Shown: in pieces, positions 1 to 7,374 of the stretch
Position numbering within the stretch: position 1 is the first letter of the stretch
How the letters are laid out: each line of letters starts with the position of its first letter
Source: Euplotes aediculatus
Taxonomy: Eukaryota; Ciliophora; Spirotrichea; Euplotida; Euplotidae
DNA length: 26,125 bases
Reading direction: 5' to 3'
NCBI GenBank assembly: GCA_030463445.1
Contig: JAQGFW010013712.1
Coordinates: forward strand, 1-26,125
Notes under the pieces: model-generated
Database searches by the model: none
What the model was told of the DNA's origin: nothing
The model's input: only the letters and a program-made list of their open reading frames with translations
Program-made: the position numbers and the translations under genes

Positions 1-1
1 A

Positions 2-1246
2 AAAAAAAGATATGAAGACTATCTGGATAGCATACTGTTAAAGCCATTAGGTATGCATGAAAGCAGTTTTCATTTTTCTTCGCAAATTGGACCTGATGCA
101 AATACTGAGCTGGCAATGGGACATTTTGATAATGGAGAAATAGCCCCTGCTATGGCCATTTTTCTTCGGCCGGCCGGACAGTTTACCACTACAGGGGAAG
201 ATATGGGTAAACTCATTAAATTTCTATTGGATAAGGGTCAAATCAATGGAGAATATTTTATCCGTAAGGATTTAATCGATCAGATCGGGAATCAGAAAAA
301 CACCATTGCCGCAAAAGGGGGATTGCGGGTCGGGTATTCTTTAGGTGCTGTGGCAAGAGACCGGCATGGGGTAATCGGACTTGCTCATAGTGGAAATATT
401 ATTGGTTTTCGGGCGATGTTGTATCTGTTTCCTAAGGAAAGAAAAGGATTTTTTATTGCCTGTAATATGGACAGTGAAACAGCAGACTATGAACGGTTAA
501 ACAGCCTGCTGATTGATGGTTTAGATTTGGGTCTTCCTGTCAAACCATCCCGGAATAAATCTCAGCAAGAAGCTCCTCCTGAAAAATTGGCTGGCTATTA
601 CATACCGGTCCTTCCTAAAGTAGAACCTTTTTTCTTGCTGGAGCGCATCACCTCCTTCAGTAAAGTTTTCATTAAAAAAGAAAAACTTTCAATAACTCCC
701 TTCCAGAAAAAAGGAATGCAGCTAAGATCTGTAGATAATCGTCTTTTTATTGCGGAAGGGAAACAGGAATATTCTCATTTATTTTATGAGAATGAAAAAG
801 GGGATGCTTTTTTTACAACCGGCATTCAGACGTTAAAAAAAGTAAGCTGGAGTGATATCTTCCTCCCCATGATCAGTTTAACAATGGGAGTTTTATGCAT
901 GCTGTTTTTGTTAGTATCCGGAACCATTCATCTGATCAAACGTCCTTCCTCTTTTATGCAGCAAGCCTATTCATTTCTGTATTTTTCAATATGCCTGCTT
1001 CTTTTCGGTATGGTATTGGCAGCAGTGAATGGGATAATTTATCTGGGTGATAAAAATTTTGCTACCGTCATTCTTTTTTGCGGCAGTATAGCATTGCCGG
1101 TTGGTTGTTTGATTGCTATTGTTCGCTACTTGCTACGGCCTGAAAATGCATTTAGAAAGTTTGATTTTTACATGGTATTAATGATTGCGCAACTCTGTGT
1201 GCTTCTGGGATTAAATGGCATACTCCCATTAGCTACCTGGAGTTGA
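2..1246 (+). CDS. Serine hydrolase (class C beta-lactamase/PBP-like) with C-terminal membrane domain, 5' partial
   Basis: This is the C-terminal part of a beta-lactamase-superfamily serine hydrolase whose 5' end lies before the window. The frame is open from base 2 and reads through ILLKPLGMHESSF, a typical stretch just after the YxN motif of this family, so the ATG at 53 is internal. The triad equivalent of KTG is visible as HSG in GLAHSGNIIGFRAM (about 370-420). The SxxK and YxN motifs must lie upstream. After the enzyme domain come a poorly conserved stretch and four predicted membrane segments (roughly 868-945, 966-1050, 1051-1130 and 1150-1240), so the hydrolase is probably anchored with its catalytic domain outside the cytoplasm. 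Such proteins hydrolyse peptides or D-amino-acid-containing substrates, but the substrate cannot be read here. The stop overlaps the stop of the convergent apbE gene by 18 bp. Confidence 0.85.
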   Translation, partial: KKRYEDYLDSILLKPLGMHESSFHFSSQIGPDANTELAMGHFDNGEIAPAMAIFLRPAGQFTTTGEDMGKLIKFLLDKGQINGEYFIRKDLIDQIGNQKNTIAAKGGLRVGYSLGAVARDRHGVIGLAHSGNIIGFRAMLYLFPKERKGFFIACNMDSETADYERLNSLLIDGLDLGLPVKPSRNKSQQEAPPEKLAGYYIPVLPKVEPFFLLERITSFSKVFIKKEKLSITPFQKKGMQLRSVDNRLFIAEGKQEYSHLFYENEKGDAFFTTGIQTLKKVSWSDIFLPMISLTMGVLCMLFLLVSGTIHLIKRPSSFMQQAYSFLYFSICLLLFGMVLAAVNGIIYLGDKNFATVILFCGSIALPVGCLIAIVRYLLRPENAFRKFDFYMVLMIAQLCVLLGLNGILPLATWS

Positions 1247-2236
1247 TGCAATTTGTCGCAATACTTTTTTAAAATATTTTGACCGGTGTTTTTTCCCTTT
1301 TGTATTCACAATTAAACAACCAAAGGCAGGATATTTATTAATCAGTTGCAGCCCCTTTTTTTTGCCCAGCACCATGATAGCGGTACTGAATCCATTGCAG
1401 GTTTCTGCATCCGGTCCTATAACTGTTACACTGGTTAAGCCATAACTGGGCATGCCAGTTTTGGGATTGATGATATGGGAATACCGTTTTCCGTTGATCT
1501 CCACGTATTTTTCATAATCCCCTGAAGTAGTAACCGCTCCGGTATACATTTCGAGAATAGCGGCTGGCCTGGAGCGCCTGAATGGATTGGTAACCCCGAT
1601 TCTCCATGGCGTTCCATCCGGCTGACTGCCCCATGTAGTCAAATCTCCGGATGCATTTATAATGCCTGCCTGAACGCCCAAGGCTTTCATATATTCCCTG
1701 CACTTGTCTGCCGCATAGCCCTTGCCGGTAGCTCCGAAACCGATTTTCATTCCCTTACGTGAAAGATAAATAGTACTATTCAGGGTATCCAGTTGAATAT
1801 AGTGATAACCAATATTTGCTATGGCACGTTGAATAGTAGTTGAATCTGGCAACTGCTCCATACTGCCATCGAATTTCCAGATCCGGTCCATGGCTGCAAA
1901 ACTGATATCTAAAGCACCCTCCGTTAATTCGGATATATGTAGCGCCCTCTGGGTAAGTTCCAGCAGTTCCCGATCCACTTTAACCGGCTGAATCCCTGCC
2001 ATCCGGTTGATTGCTGATACCTGGGAGCCAGGTATCCAGTCGGAGATTAATTGTTCGATCCGGTCAATTTCCGCGATGGCTTTATCGATATAGTTTTCCG
2101 CCGTACTGCTGTCTGTAGCAACAATGGTAATATCAAAGCGGCTGCCCATTAAGGTAGCTGTACGCTTACGAACAACCTGTGCAGTTACTGTCAGATAACA
2201 ACAAAAAATGCCTAACAGCAGCAGAAATTTCCTCAT
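1229..2236 (-). CDS. apbE: FAD:protein FMN transferase (ApbE family), exported
   Basis: ApbE-family enzymes cleave FAD and attach FMN covalently to Ser/Thr of target proteins outside the cytoplasm. The protein has 335 aa, normal for the family. Residues 1-20 are a signal peptide ending TVTAQ. Family landmarks are the N-terminal TLMGSRFDITI (28-38), GFGATGKGYAAD (166-177), INASGDLTTWG (193-203), TTSGDYEKYVEINGKRYSHI (236-255) and INPKTG (256-261). Two positions that are usually Asp are Asn here: N257 in HIINPKTG and N281 in CNGFSTA, the latter in the usual metal-binding ADxxxT region. It is the last gene of the operon, 9 bp after the PepSY/flavodoxin reductase gene, which fits a role in flavinylating a partner from the same operon. 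Family assignment is firm; activity with the two Asn residues is untested. Confidence 0.93.
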   Translation of the reverse strand: MRKFLLLLGIFCCYLTVTAQVVRKRTATLMGSRFDITIVATDSSTAENYIDKAIAEIDRIEQLISDWIPGSQVSAINRMAGIQPVKVDRELLELTQRALHISELTEGALDISFAAMDRIWKFDGSMEQLPDSTTIQRAIANIGYHYIQLDTLNSTIYLSRKGMKIGFGATGKGYAADKCREYMKALGVQAGIINASGDLTTWGSQPDGTPWRIGVTNPFRRSRPAAILEMYTGAVTTSGDYEKYVEINGKRYSHIINPKTGMPSYGLTSVTVIGPDAETCNGFSTAIMVLGKKKGLQLINKYPAFGCLIVNTKGKKHRSKYFKKVLRQIASTPGS

Positions 2237-2245
2237 GTTGTAAAA

Positions 2246-4441
2246 TTAATAGCAATCTGCCAGTACCTGTGCTCTTGCTTTATAAAAGGAGAGCGATTTG
2301 CCATTTCTTTCCTCGCAAATCTGATCAAGTACTTTCTCAACATCCTGCTGCATGGCTAAAGAACCACAAATAAGAATACTTCCATTCATTGCCAGCAGGT
2401 TTGCAAAAAAAGCTGCATCACGCGTTATTAAATCCATTACATAAGCGGGATGTTCTTCCCTCGAAAAGGCAAAAGAAGCTGCTTTCAGTCGTTGGTTTTG
2501 GATGGCAGTATCACATAATACCTGGTAGCCTTGTACGGATTTATACCGGTTTCTGAACCCTGCATACAAATACATCGGACGTCCAGCTTTGTTTTCAGCG
2601 ATCATTCCTAAAAATGGTGCGATCCCGGTTCCATTGGCAATCAAAACAATTTCAGGTGCTTTTTCCGGCAAATGAAAAGAGGGATTGGGAATAATTCTTG
2701 CCTTGATTTTTTCACCATTATTGAGCTTGTGCAAATACTGAGATCCTAGCCCATTTTCATGGAGTTTCACCACCAATTGTATACTGTTGCCGATCCGGGC
2801 GATGGAATACAACCGTTCCCTTTCATCCCCCGCCGGATAAATAGCCAGCAGATCACCGGAACGGACTGTAGCTGAACGCGGAATTTTCAGGGTTACTGAA
2901 AAATTTCGGTCCTGTTCCGTAACAGTTGTTTTTTCGAGTATGCGTAACTGTTGCAAACCTGGTGGTTGTCCGCCGTAGTGAACCGGACTCTCCACCAGCG
3001 CCATCCTGTTTTTTGCTGACCAGGCCTTTACCCATTTTACAAAATCTTCGGTGGATTTATCATTCACACTAAACAGGGGTAGATTTCTTTTTGCCCAGGA
3101 CTGCTGTTCCAGCCAGCTATCTACCTGTACCGCATAACCGACAAAGTCTTTATAAGTGCGGGAGCCAAAACCTACTACAGAAAATTCCACTTCCTGCAGT
3201 TGTGTATGCTGGTATAATTTCTTTTCAAAGGCCCTGGCACTGTTAGGCGCATCTCCCAGACCATAGGTAGAAGTAAATACCAGCAACTGACGGGCTGCCG
3301 GATAAGCCTGGTATCGGTTCATTTCTGCCAGGTAAGATTTCATTCCATTGGCCAGAAGCTGCAGATGTACCTGTTGTGCAAACCGAAGGGTACTGCCATT
3401 TTCAGAACCTGTCAGTAAAATAAATTCCGCTTCTTCCGCTTTATAGCGATTGTGTTTTTTTACGCCCAGCCTCCTGTACGTAATCCGGAATCCCGAATAG
3501 ATAAAGAAAAGAATATTCAGTGAGGCTATGGCAATTACTATTGCCCAGATACTATTGGTTCTTCCGGTATGCAAATCAAGACTGATCCGTTCCCAAACCT
3601 GCACCAGGGGATATTGTTTTTCTTCCAGTACTTCTCCGGTGAATTGATGAACCGTTAACTCCCGATCCTTTAATTGCAGCTTATAGTATTCTTCCGGATC
3701 ACTATCAAGCGGAAATTCAATTTTTACAAGCTCTGCCAGCCGTGTTTGCTGAAATACCGGGAACGCGTCCAATGATCGTTTAGTGGTTTCCGTTAGTGGG
3801 GCAATTTTTGTTTCCTGAAGAGTTTTTTTCTCCAGCAACTCAAATCGAACCAGGAATAAATAAGTGCCGCTTGCAGCCAGAATAAACAACGGAATCAATA
3901 ATAGCCTGCCGGCTACAACATGATAATACTGAGCAGTAAAATCACGACTCATCCGGTCAAAAAAATGCCGGATCCCTTTTTGCCGCTGTATGATCAGCAA
4001 TGTGCCGGATAACACGATCAGGATCAACAGAAAGGAAACAATCCCGACTATAAATCGTCCTGTCTCATGTAAAAAAAGGGATCGGTGAAGCGCCAGGTTC
4101 CATTGCACAAAATCCGACTGAACCAGCGGGGCTCCCAGGAGCTCACCTGATTTCGGGTGAACATAGCCGTTTATCTCATTGCCATCTGCATCAAATCCCT
4201 CCGCTTTCACAAAGCCGTGCGCGTCAATACTGAGCTGCAGCAGTTCCGGATATTTTTCCTTTAAGGCAGGCAGAGCTTCCGATAATCGGATCTGTTCAAA
4301 CCCATCGGCTTTGTAGGCCTGATTTTTTTCCCGAACCACATCCACTGCCAATACCACCCCGGTTACTGCAGCAACCAGCAGGAAGAGGGAGCAAATGATT
4401 GCCAGTGCCAGGTGCGAGGTCCGCCAGATGGATGCTGTCAT
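2246..4441 (-). CDS. PepSY-TM / flavodoxin / FAD-NAD(P)H reductase fusion (membrane flavoreductase)
   Basis: The 731-aa protein joins a PepSY membrane module to a cytochrome P450/sulfite reductase-type diflavin reductase. Four membrane segments are predicted at about 11-34, 130-152, 176-198 and 297-319, with soluble PepSY-like loops between 1 and 2 and between 3 and 4. A flavodoxin domain (about 339-475) has the FMN phosphate loop LLTGSENGSTLRFA and the STYGLGDAPNSA and VGFGSRTYKDF loops. The FAD/NAD(P)H reductase part has RLYSIAR (543-549) for FAD, GTGIAPF (604-610) for the pyridine nucleotide, ICGSLAMQQDV (691-701), and a C-terminal aromatic Tyr. The likely role is moving electrons from cytoplasmic NAD(P)H through FAD and FMN into the membrane module and on to the periplasm. 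Such proteins are often called siderophore or sulfite reductases, but the acceptor is unknown. The gene starts 18 bp after the DUF2271 gene. Confidence 0.9.
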   Translation of the reverse strand: MTASIWRTSHLALAIICSLFLLVAAVTGVVLAVDVVREKNQAYKADGFEQIRLSEALPALKEKYPELLQLSIDAHGFVKAEGFDADGNEINGYVHPKSGELLGAPLVQSDFVQWNLALHRSLFLHETGRFIVGIVSFLLILIVLSGTLLIIQRQKGIRHFFDRMSRDFTAQYYHVVAGRLLLIPLFILAASGTYLFLVRFELLEKKTLQETKIAPLTETTKRSLDAFPVFQQTRLAELVKIEFPLDSDPEEYYKLQLKDRELTVHQFTGEVLEEKQYPLVQVWERISLDLHTGRTNSIWAIVIAIASLNILFFIYSGFRITYRRLGVKKHNRYKAEEAEFILLTGSENGSTLRFAQQVHLQLLANGMKSYLAEMNRYQAYPAARQLLVFTSTYGLGDAPNSARAFEKKLYQHTQLQEVEFSVVGFGSRTYKDFVGYAVQVDSWLEQQSWAKRNLPLFSVNDKSTEDFVKWVKAWSAKNRMALVESPVHYGGQPPGLQQLRILEKTTVTEQDRNFSVTLKIPRSATVRSGDLLAIYPAGDERERLYSIARIGNSIQLVVKLHENGLGSQYLHKLNNGEKIKARIIPNPSFHLPEKAPEIVLIANGTGIAPFLGMIAENKAGRPMYLYAGFRNRYKSVQGYQVLCDTAIQNQRLKAASFAFSREEHPAYVMDLITRDAAFFANLLAMNGSILICGSLAMQQDVEKVLDQICEERNGKSLSFYKARAQVLADCY

Positions 4442-4459
4442 TCGAAGAATTGAATCCCC

Positions 4460-4939
4460 TTATTGAACTTTACTTAATTTGACAAACTTGATATAGCCCG
4501 TTCCTTCTGTTTTTTGAGTAAGCGCTTCCGTTGTCATTGCAATTTCGACATCTGCTACATGGTATTGCTGGTCTTCCACCGAACTTTCAAATCGCAGTTT
4601 ATATCCTTTATTCAGGAGACTTTCATCCAGTACAAAAGTGGCGCTTGCCCGATCACCTCCCGCAACAGAAGCTCCCGTTATCGCACTCAGGTTTTCCTTC
4701 TTTTTACTTTGCTGTTTATGCCACTCTTTAAAACTGTTGTACCATTGTTTATCGGGCCCCATTATATAAAGTGTCTTTTCATAACTTCCCTTTGAATTGA
4801 TCAGGGATACCACGATATAGGCTTCCTCACCGGTATAGCTGGTGGTTTGTAACAAACATTTGTATTTGGTTGACTGGGCATTGGCGGTTGATCCCCAAGC
4901 CAGCAAACTCAGTAAAAAACTCATTATAACTATTCTCAT
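4460..4939 (-). CDS. DUF2271 domain protein, exported, candidate flavinylation substrate
   Basis: This small 159-aa protein has a signal peptide at about 1-22 (ends STANAQ). The mature part resembles DUF2271, a family whose genes tend to sit beside PepSY and ApbE genes. Residues 85-91 read SAITGAS, close to the ApbE target pattern (Dxx[S/T]GA[S/T]), with Ser91 as the candidate FMN-bearing residue. The usual leading Asp is Ser85 here. The C-terminal half (about 100-156) alternates hydrophobic residues like a beta-sandwich. The gene lies 13 bp after the ankyrin gene and 18 bp before the reductase gene, so it is almost surely co-transcribed with both. Proposed role: a periplasmic flavin carrier or a partner of the membrane reductase. 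The family call is fairly sure; the flavin carrier role is inference. Confidence 0.8.
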   Translation of the reverse strand: MRIVIMSFLLSLLAWGSTANAQSTKYKCLLQTTSYTGEEAYIVVSLINSKGSYEKTLYIMGPDKQWYNSFKEWHKQQSKKKENLSAITGASVAGGDRASATFVLDESLLNKGYKLRFESSVEDQQYHVADVEIAMTTEALTQKTEGTGYIKFVKLSKVQ

Positions 4940-4952
4940 GAATTGTTGTTGC

Positions 4953-6332
4953 TTATTTTAAAAATTCAAGTCCCAGTTTTTTCTCTTTCAGAAATCCATT
5001 TTCTTTTGCCAGGTCATAGGCTGTTTCATCCAGTTCAGTAAGCAGCTCTTTATTGGCTCCGATAGATACCAGGTACTTCAGTAACTGATCGTCTTTGGCA
5101 AGGAGTGCTGCGCGGTGCAGGGCCGTCATGCCATCCTTGTTTTTTGCATTGATGTCAATTTTTAAGGGAGCCAGCAATTGAAATAACTGCAGGTCGTTTT
5201 TGGCTACTGCCAGGTGATATAGTGTATTGCCATCCGGCTGAGCTGCACTCAGGTTAACACCCTTTGCCTTCAACAGGTTCAGCTTATTGGTAAAATCCGT
5301 TGGTGTTTCGCCGGCACGGGGACTGCGATAGGATTGCAACAAATAGTATCCCAGATTACCTTCCTTACTGGTAACCACAACCGAAGCTCCTTTATCAAGC
5401 AGCCAGCCCACCATTTCTGCCGTACTGTACTGAACCGCATGTGTAAGCGCAGTTTCGCCTTTTTTATCGGCTTTGTTGATATCGACGCCTTTGTTCAGAA
5501 AATATTGGATGGTTTCCTGCTGATTAGGGCGACGAACCAGGTAGGGCAATACGGTTTCGTCGTTTTCACCCAGGGCTGTTGCCGGAATTTTCAATTCTTC
5601 CACGAGGTATTGATATACTTCCAGTTTGGCTCCGCCACCTCTACCGCCCTGGGCAGCAAAGAACAGGGCCTGATTGCTGTGTTTCACTCCCTTTGCTTTC
5701 AGTTTTTTCAGTAGTTCCATGTTGCCGGAACGTGCCGCATAATCGAAAGCGGTTCTGCCCAAATCATCCTTATCCGCATAAGAGAGACCTTTGCTTACCA
5801 GGTAATCAGACAATACCAGGTCCTTATCGTTGGCAATGCCCAGCAACAAAAGGCTGGCACCATTCTGGAATTTTTGTTTGGGATTGTTGCCGGCTTTGAA
5901 GAGCGCCTCATATACAGCGGTATTCGTTTGTCCGTTTGCCAATGCAAATACAAGGGGAATAGTACCCCGGTCATCCCCAAAATTGATATCCGATTTCTTT
6001 TCAAGCAGGTAGTTCACCACCTCCAGATTTCCCCGGGAGGCAGCCCAATGCAGGTAAATCCGGCCATCATGTGTTTTTTTTCCAACGCTATTTCCTTCCT
6101 GTGCAACCAGGTATTTAATGATCTCAGTGGCCGCATTGTTATTTATGGCCATGGTCACCACATCAAAATTGCCTCCATTGGCTTCTGAAGGGTTGTTTCC
6201 TTTGGCTATTTCGGCTTGTACAGTAGCGAGGTCCAGGTTCGTTTTCCAGAAATCGGCCCGTAATAGTGAATTTTGTTGAGCCAGCGCCAAAAGTGGAGCC
6301 AGCAAAAGACAGCAGAAAACGGTTTTTTTCAT
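4953..6332 (-). CDS. Exported ankyrin-repeat protein, first gene of the ApbE operon
   Basis: The 459-aa protein starts with a signal peptide (about 1-19, MKKTVFCCLLLAPLLALAQ). Nearly all of the rest is degenerate ankyrin repeats. Recognisable units include DGRIYLHWAASRGNLEVVNY (89-108), LGRTAFDYAARSGNMELLKK (191-210), KGETALTHAVQYSTAEMVGW (291-310), DGNTLYHLAVAKNDLQLFQL (367-386) and DGMTALHRAALLAKDDQLLK (400-419). Ankyrin repeats bind proteins and show no catalytic residues. It leads the operon and is followed at 13 bp by the DUF2271 gene, so a chaperone, scaffold or immunity-like role for the flavin system is plausible. No later Met is suitable for a start without losing the signal peptide. 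Exported ankyrin proteins next to redox enzymes are known elsewhere, for example AnkB beside catalase KatB in Pseudomonas; any parallel here is inference. Confidence 0.9.
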   Translation of the reverse strand: MKKTVFCCLLLAPLLALAQQNSLLRADFWKTNLDLATVQAEIAKGNNPSEANGGNFDVVTMAINNNAATEIIKYLVAQEGNSVGKKTHDGRIYLHWAASRGNLEVVNYLLEKKSDINFGDDRGTIPLVFALANGQTNTAVYEALFKAGNNPKQKFQNGASLLLLGIANDKDLVLSDYLVSKGLSYADKDDLGRTAFDYAARSGNMELLKKLKAKGVKHSNQALFFAAQGGRGGGAKLEVYQYLVEELKIPATALGENDETVLPYLVRRPNQQETIQYFLNKGVDINKADKKGETALTHAVQYSTAEMVGWLLDKGASVVVTSKEGNLGYYLLQSYRSPRAGETPTDFTNKLNLLKAKGVNLSAAQPDGNTLYHLAVAKNDLQLFQLLAPLKIDINAKNKDGMTALHRAALLAKDDQLLKYLVSIGANKELLTELDETAYDLAKENGFLKEKKLGLEFLK

Positions 6333-6415
6333 GCCGCAAAGTTACCATGGAACCCGTCGGTATGGTTTACGAATTCGGAAATATTACTGAAAGAACTCTT
6401 AATTTATAGTGGAAA

Positions 6416-7330
6416 TCAGGAAAGAAGCTCCGGACTGGGACCGCCGGCGGGTTTTGATTTGTCTTCCGGTAAGGGAATAAATTCATGATTGTCATTGGGC
6501 GGAAGAATGATCCGTCCCTGTTTCCAGTCTTCTTTTGCCTGTTCAATCCGTTCTTTTCGGGAGGATACGAAGTTCCACCAGATGAACCGGTCGCCCAATG
6601 GTTCACCTCCCAGCAACATCAGTGTGCAGTGTTCTTTTGCTATCAATACCGGGTCTGATTTTTTGGTAAACACCAGTAATTGTCCATCACGATAGAACTG
6701 TCCGCCTGTTTCCAGTGCACCCCGAACAATATAGATACCCCGCTCGCTGTGTTCCTGTGGTAAGGCAAAACGGGTACCCGGTTCCAGCACCACATGCAGG
6801 TAAAAGAGCGGTGATAGGGTGCTTACGTCATTTCTTAATCCGTAAGCATTGCCTGCAATCAGTCGCATCCAGATTCCGGTATCTGTAAAAACCGGCAATT
6901 GATCCGGTTTGAAATTTTCAAAAGCTGGGTCGGCTTCTTCGTCTTTTTCAGGTAGTGCCACCCAGGTCTGGATCAGTTCAAGCTGGCCCTGTTGTAGTAC
7001 GGCGGGGTCTTCAAAGCGCTCCGAATGGGCTATGCCCCGGCCGGCCGTCATCCAGTTTACTTCTCCGGGAACGATTACCTGTTCAACTCCAAGGCTGTCG
7101 CGATGGGTAACCTTCCCGCCCAGCAAATAACTTACCGTAGACAATCCGATATGCGGGTGTGGTAACACATCCATATTGGAAATGGGAGAGGGTGGAGCGC
7201 TAACCGGACCGGCATGATCCATAAAAATAAAAGGTCCCACCATCCTGCGTTGCCGAAAGGGCAGAATGCGTTTTACCCTGATATGTTCGCTGATGGCAGC
7301 CTGCCTTGCATCAATTACAATATCCAGCAT
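6416..7330 (-). CDS. Pirin family protein (bicupin)
   Basis: This cytoplasmic, cupin-fold metal-binding protein of 304 aa has the usual pirin length. The pirin signature is clear in the N-terminal half: LPHPHIGLSTVSYLL (56-70) and AGRGIAHSER (96-105). The expected metal ligands are all present as H58, H60, H102 and E104. The C-terminal cupin half is at about 170-260. Bacterial pirins are variously described as quercetin dioxygenases or redox-responsive regulators, and the sequence does not say which applies here. The gene lies 83 bp upstream of the ankyrin gene of the ApbE operon and 44 bp downstream of the M1 peptidase gene, all on the same strand. Read-through is possible, but the gaps are larger than inside the neighbouring operon. 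Confidence 0.92.
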   Translation of the reverse strand: MLDIVIDARQAAISEHIRVKRILPFRQRRMVGPFIFMDHAGPVSAPPSPISNMDVLPHPHIGLSTVSYLLGGKVTHRDSLGVEQVIVPGEVNWMTAGRGIAHSERFEDPAVLQQGQLELIQTWVALPEKDEEADPAFENFKPDQLPVFTDTGIWMRLIAGNAYGLRNDVSTLSPLFYLHVVLEPGTRFALPQEHSERGIYIVRGALETGGQFYRDGQLLVFTKKSDPVLIAKEHCTLMLLGGEPLGDRFIWWNFVSSRKERIEQAKEDWKQGRIILPPNDNHEFIPLPEDKSKPAGGPSPELLS

Positions 7331-7374
7331 GGTGGTCTTTTTTTCTGAGCTTGAAAATAGGAAGGATTCAACAC

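Noticed and set aside
4514-4795. 93-codon frame on the plus strand opposite the DUF2271 gene
   Set aside because: It is a shadow of a well-supported minus-strand gene, with no recognisable domain and its own operon context missing. The same applies to the other opposite-strand frames in the window.
6337-6344. TAACTTTG on the minus strand as a -7 element of the ankyrin/ApbE operon
   Set aside because: It matches TAnnTTTG but lies only 4 bp before the ATG and has no well-placed -33 element, so it would demand a leaderless transcript. A chance match is likely.
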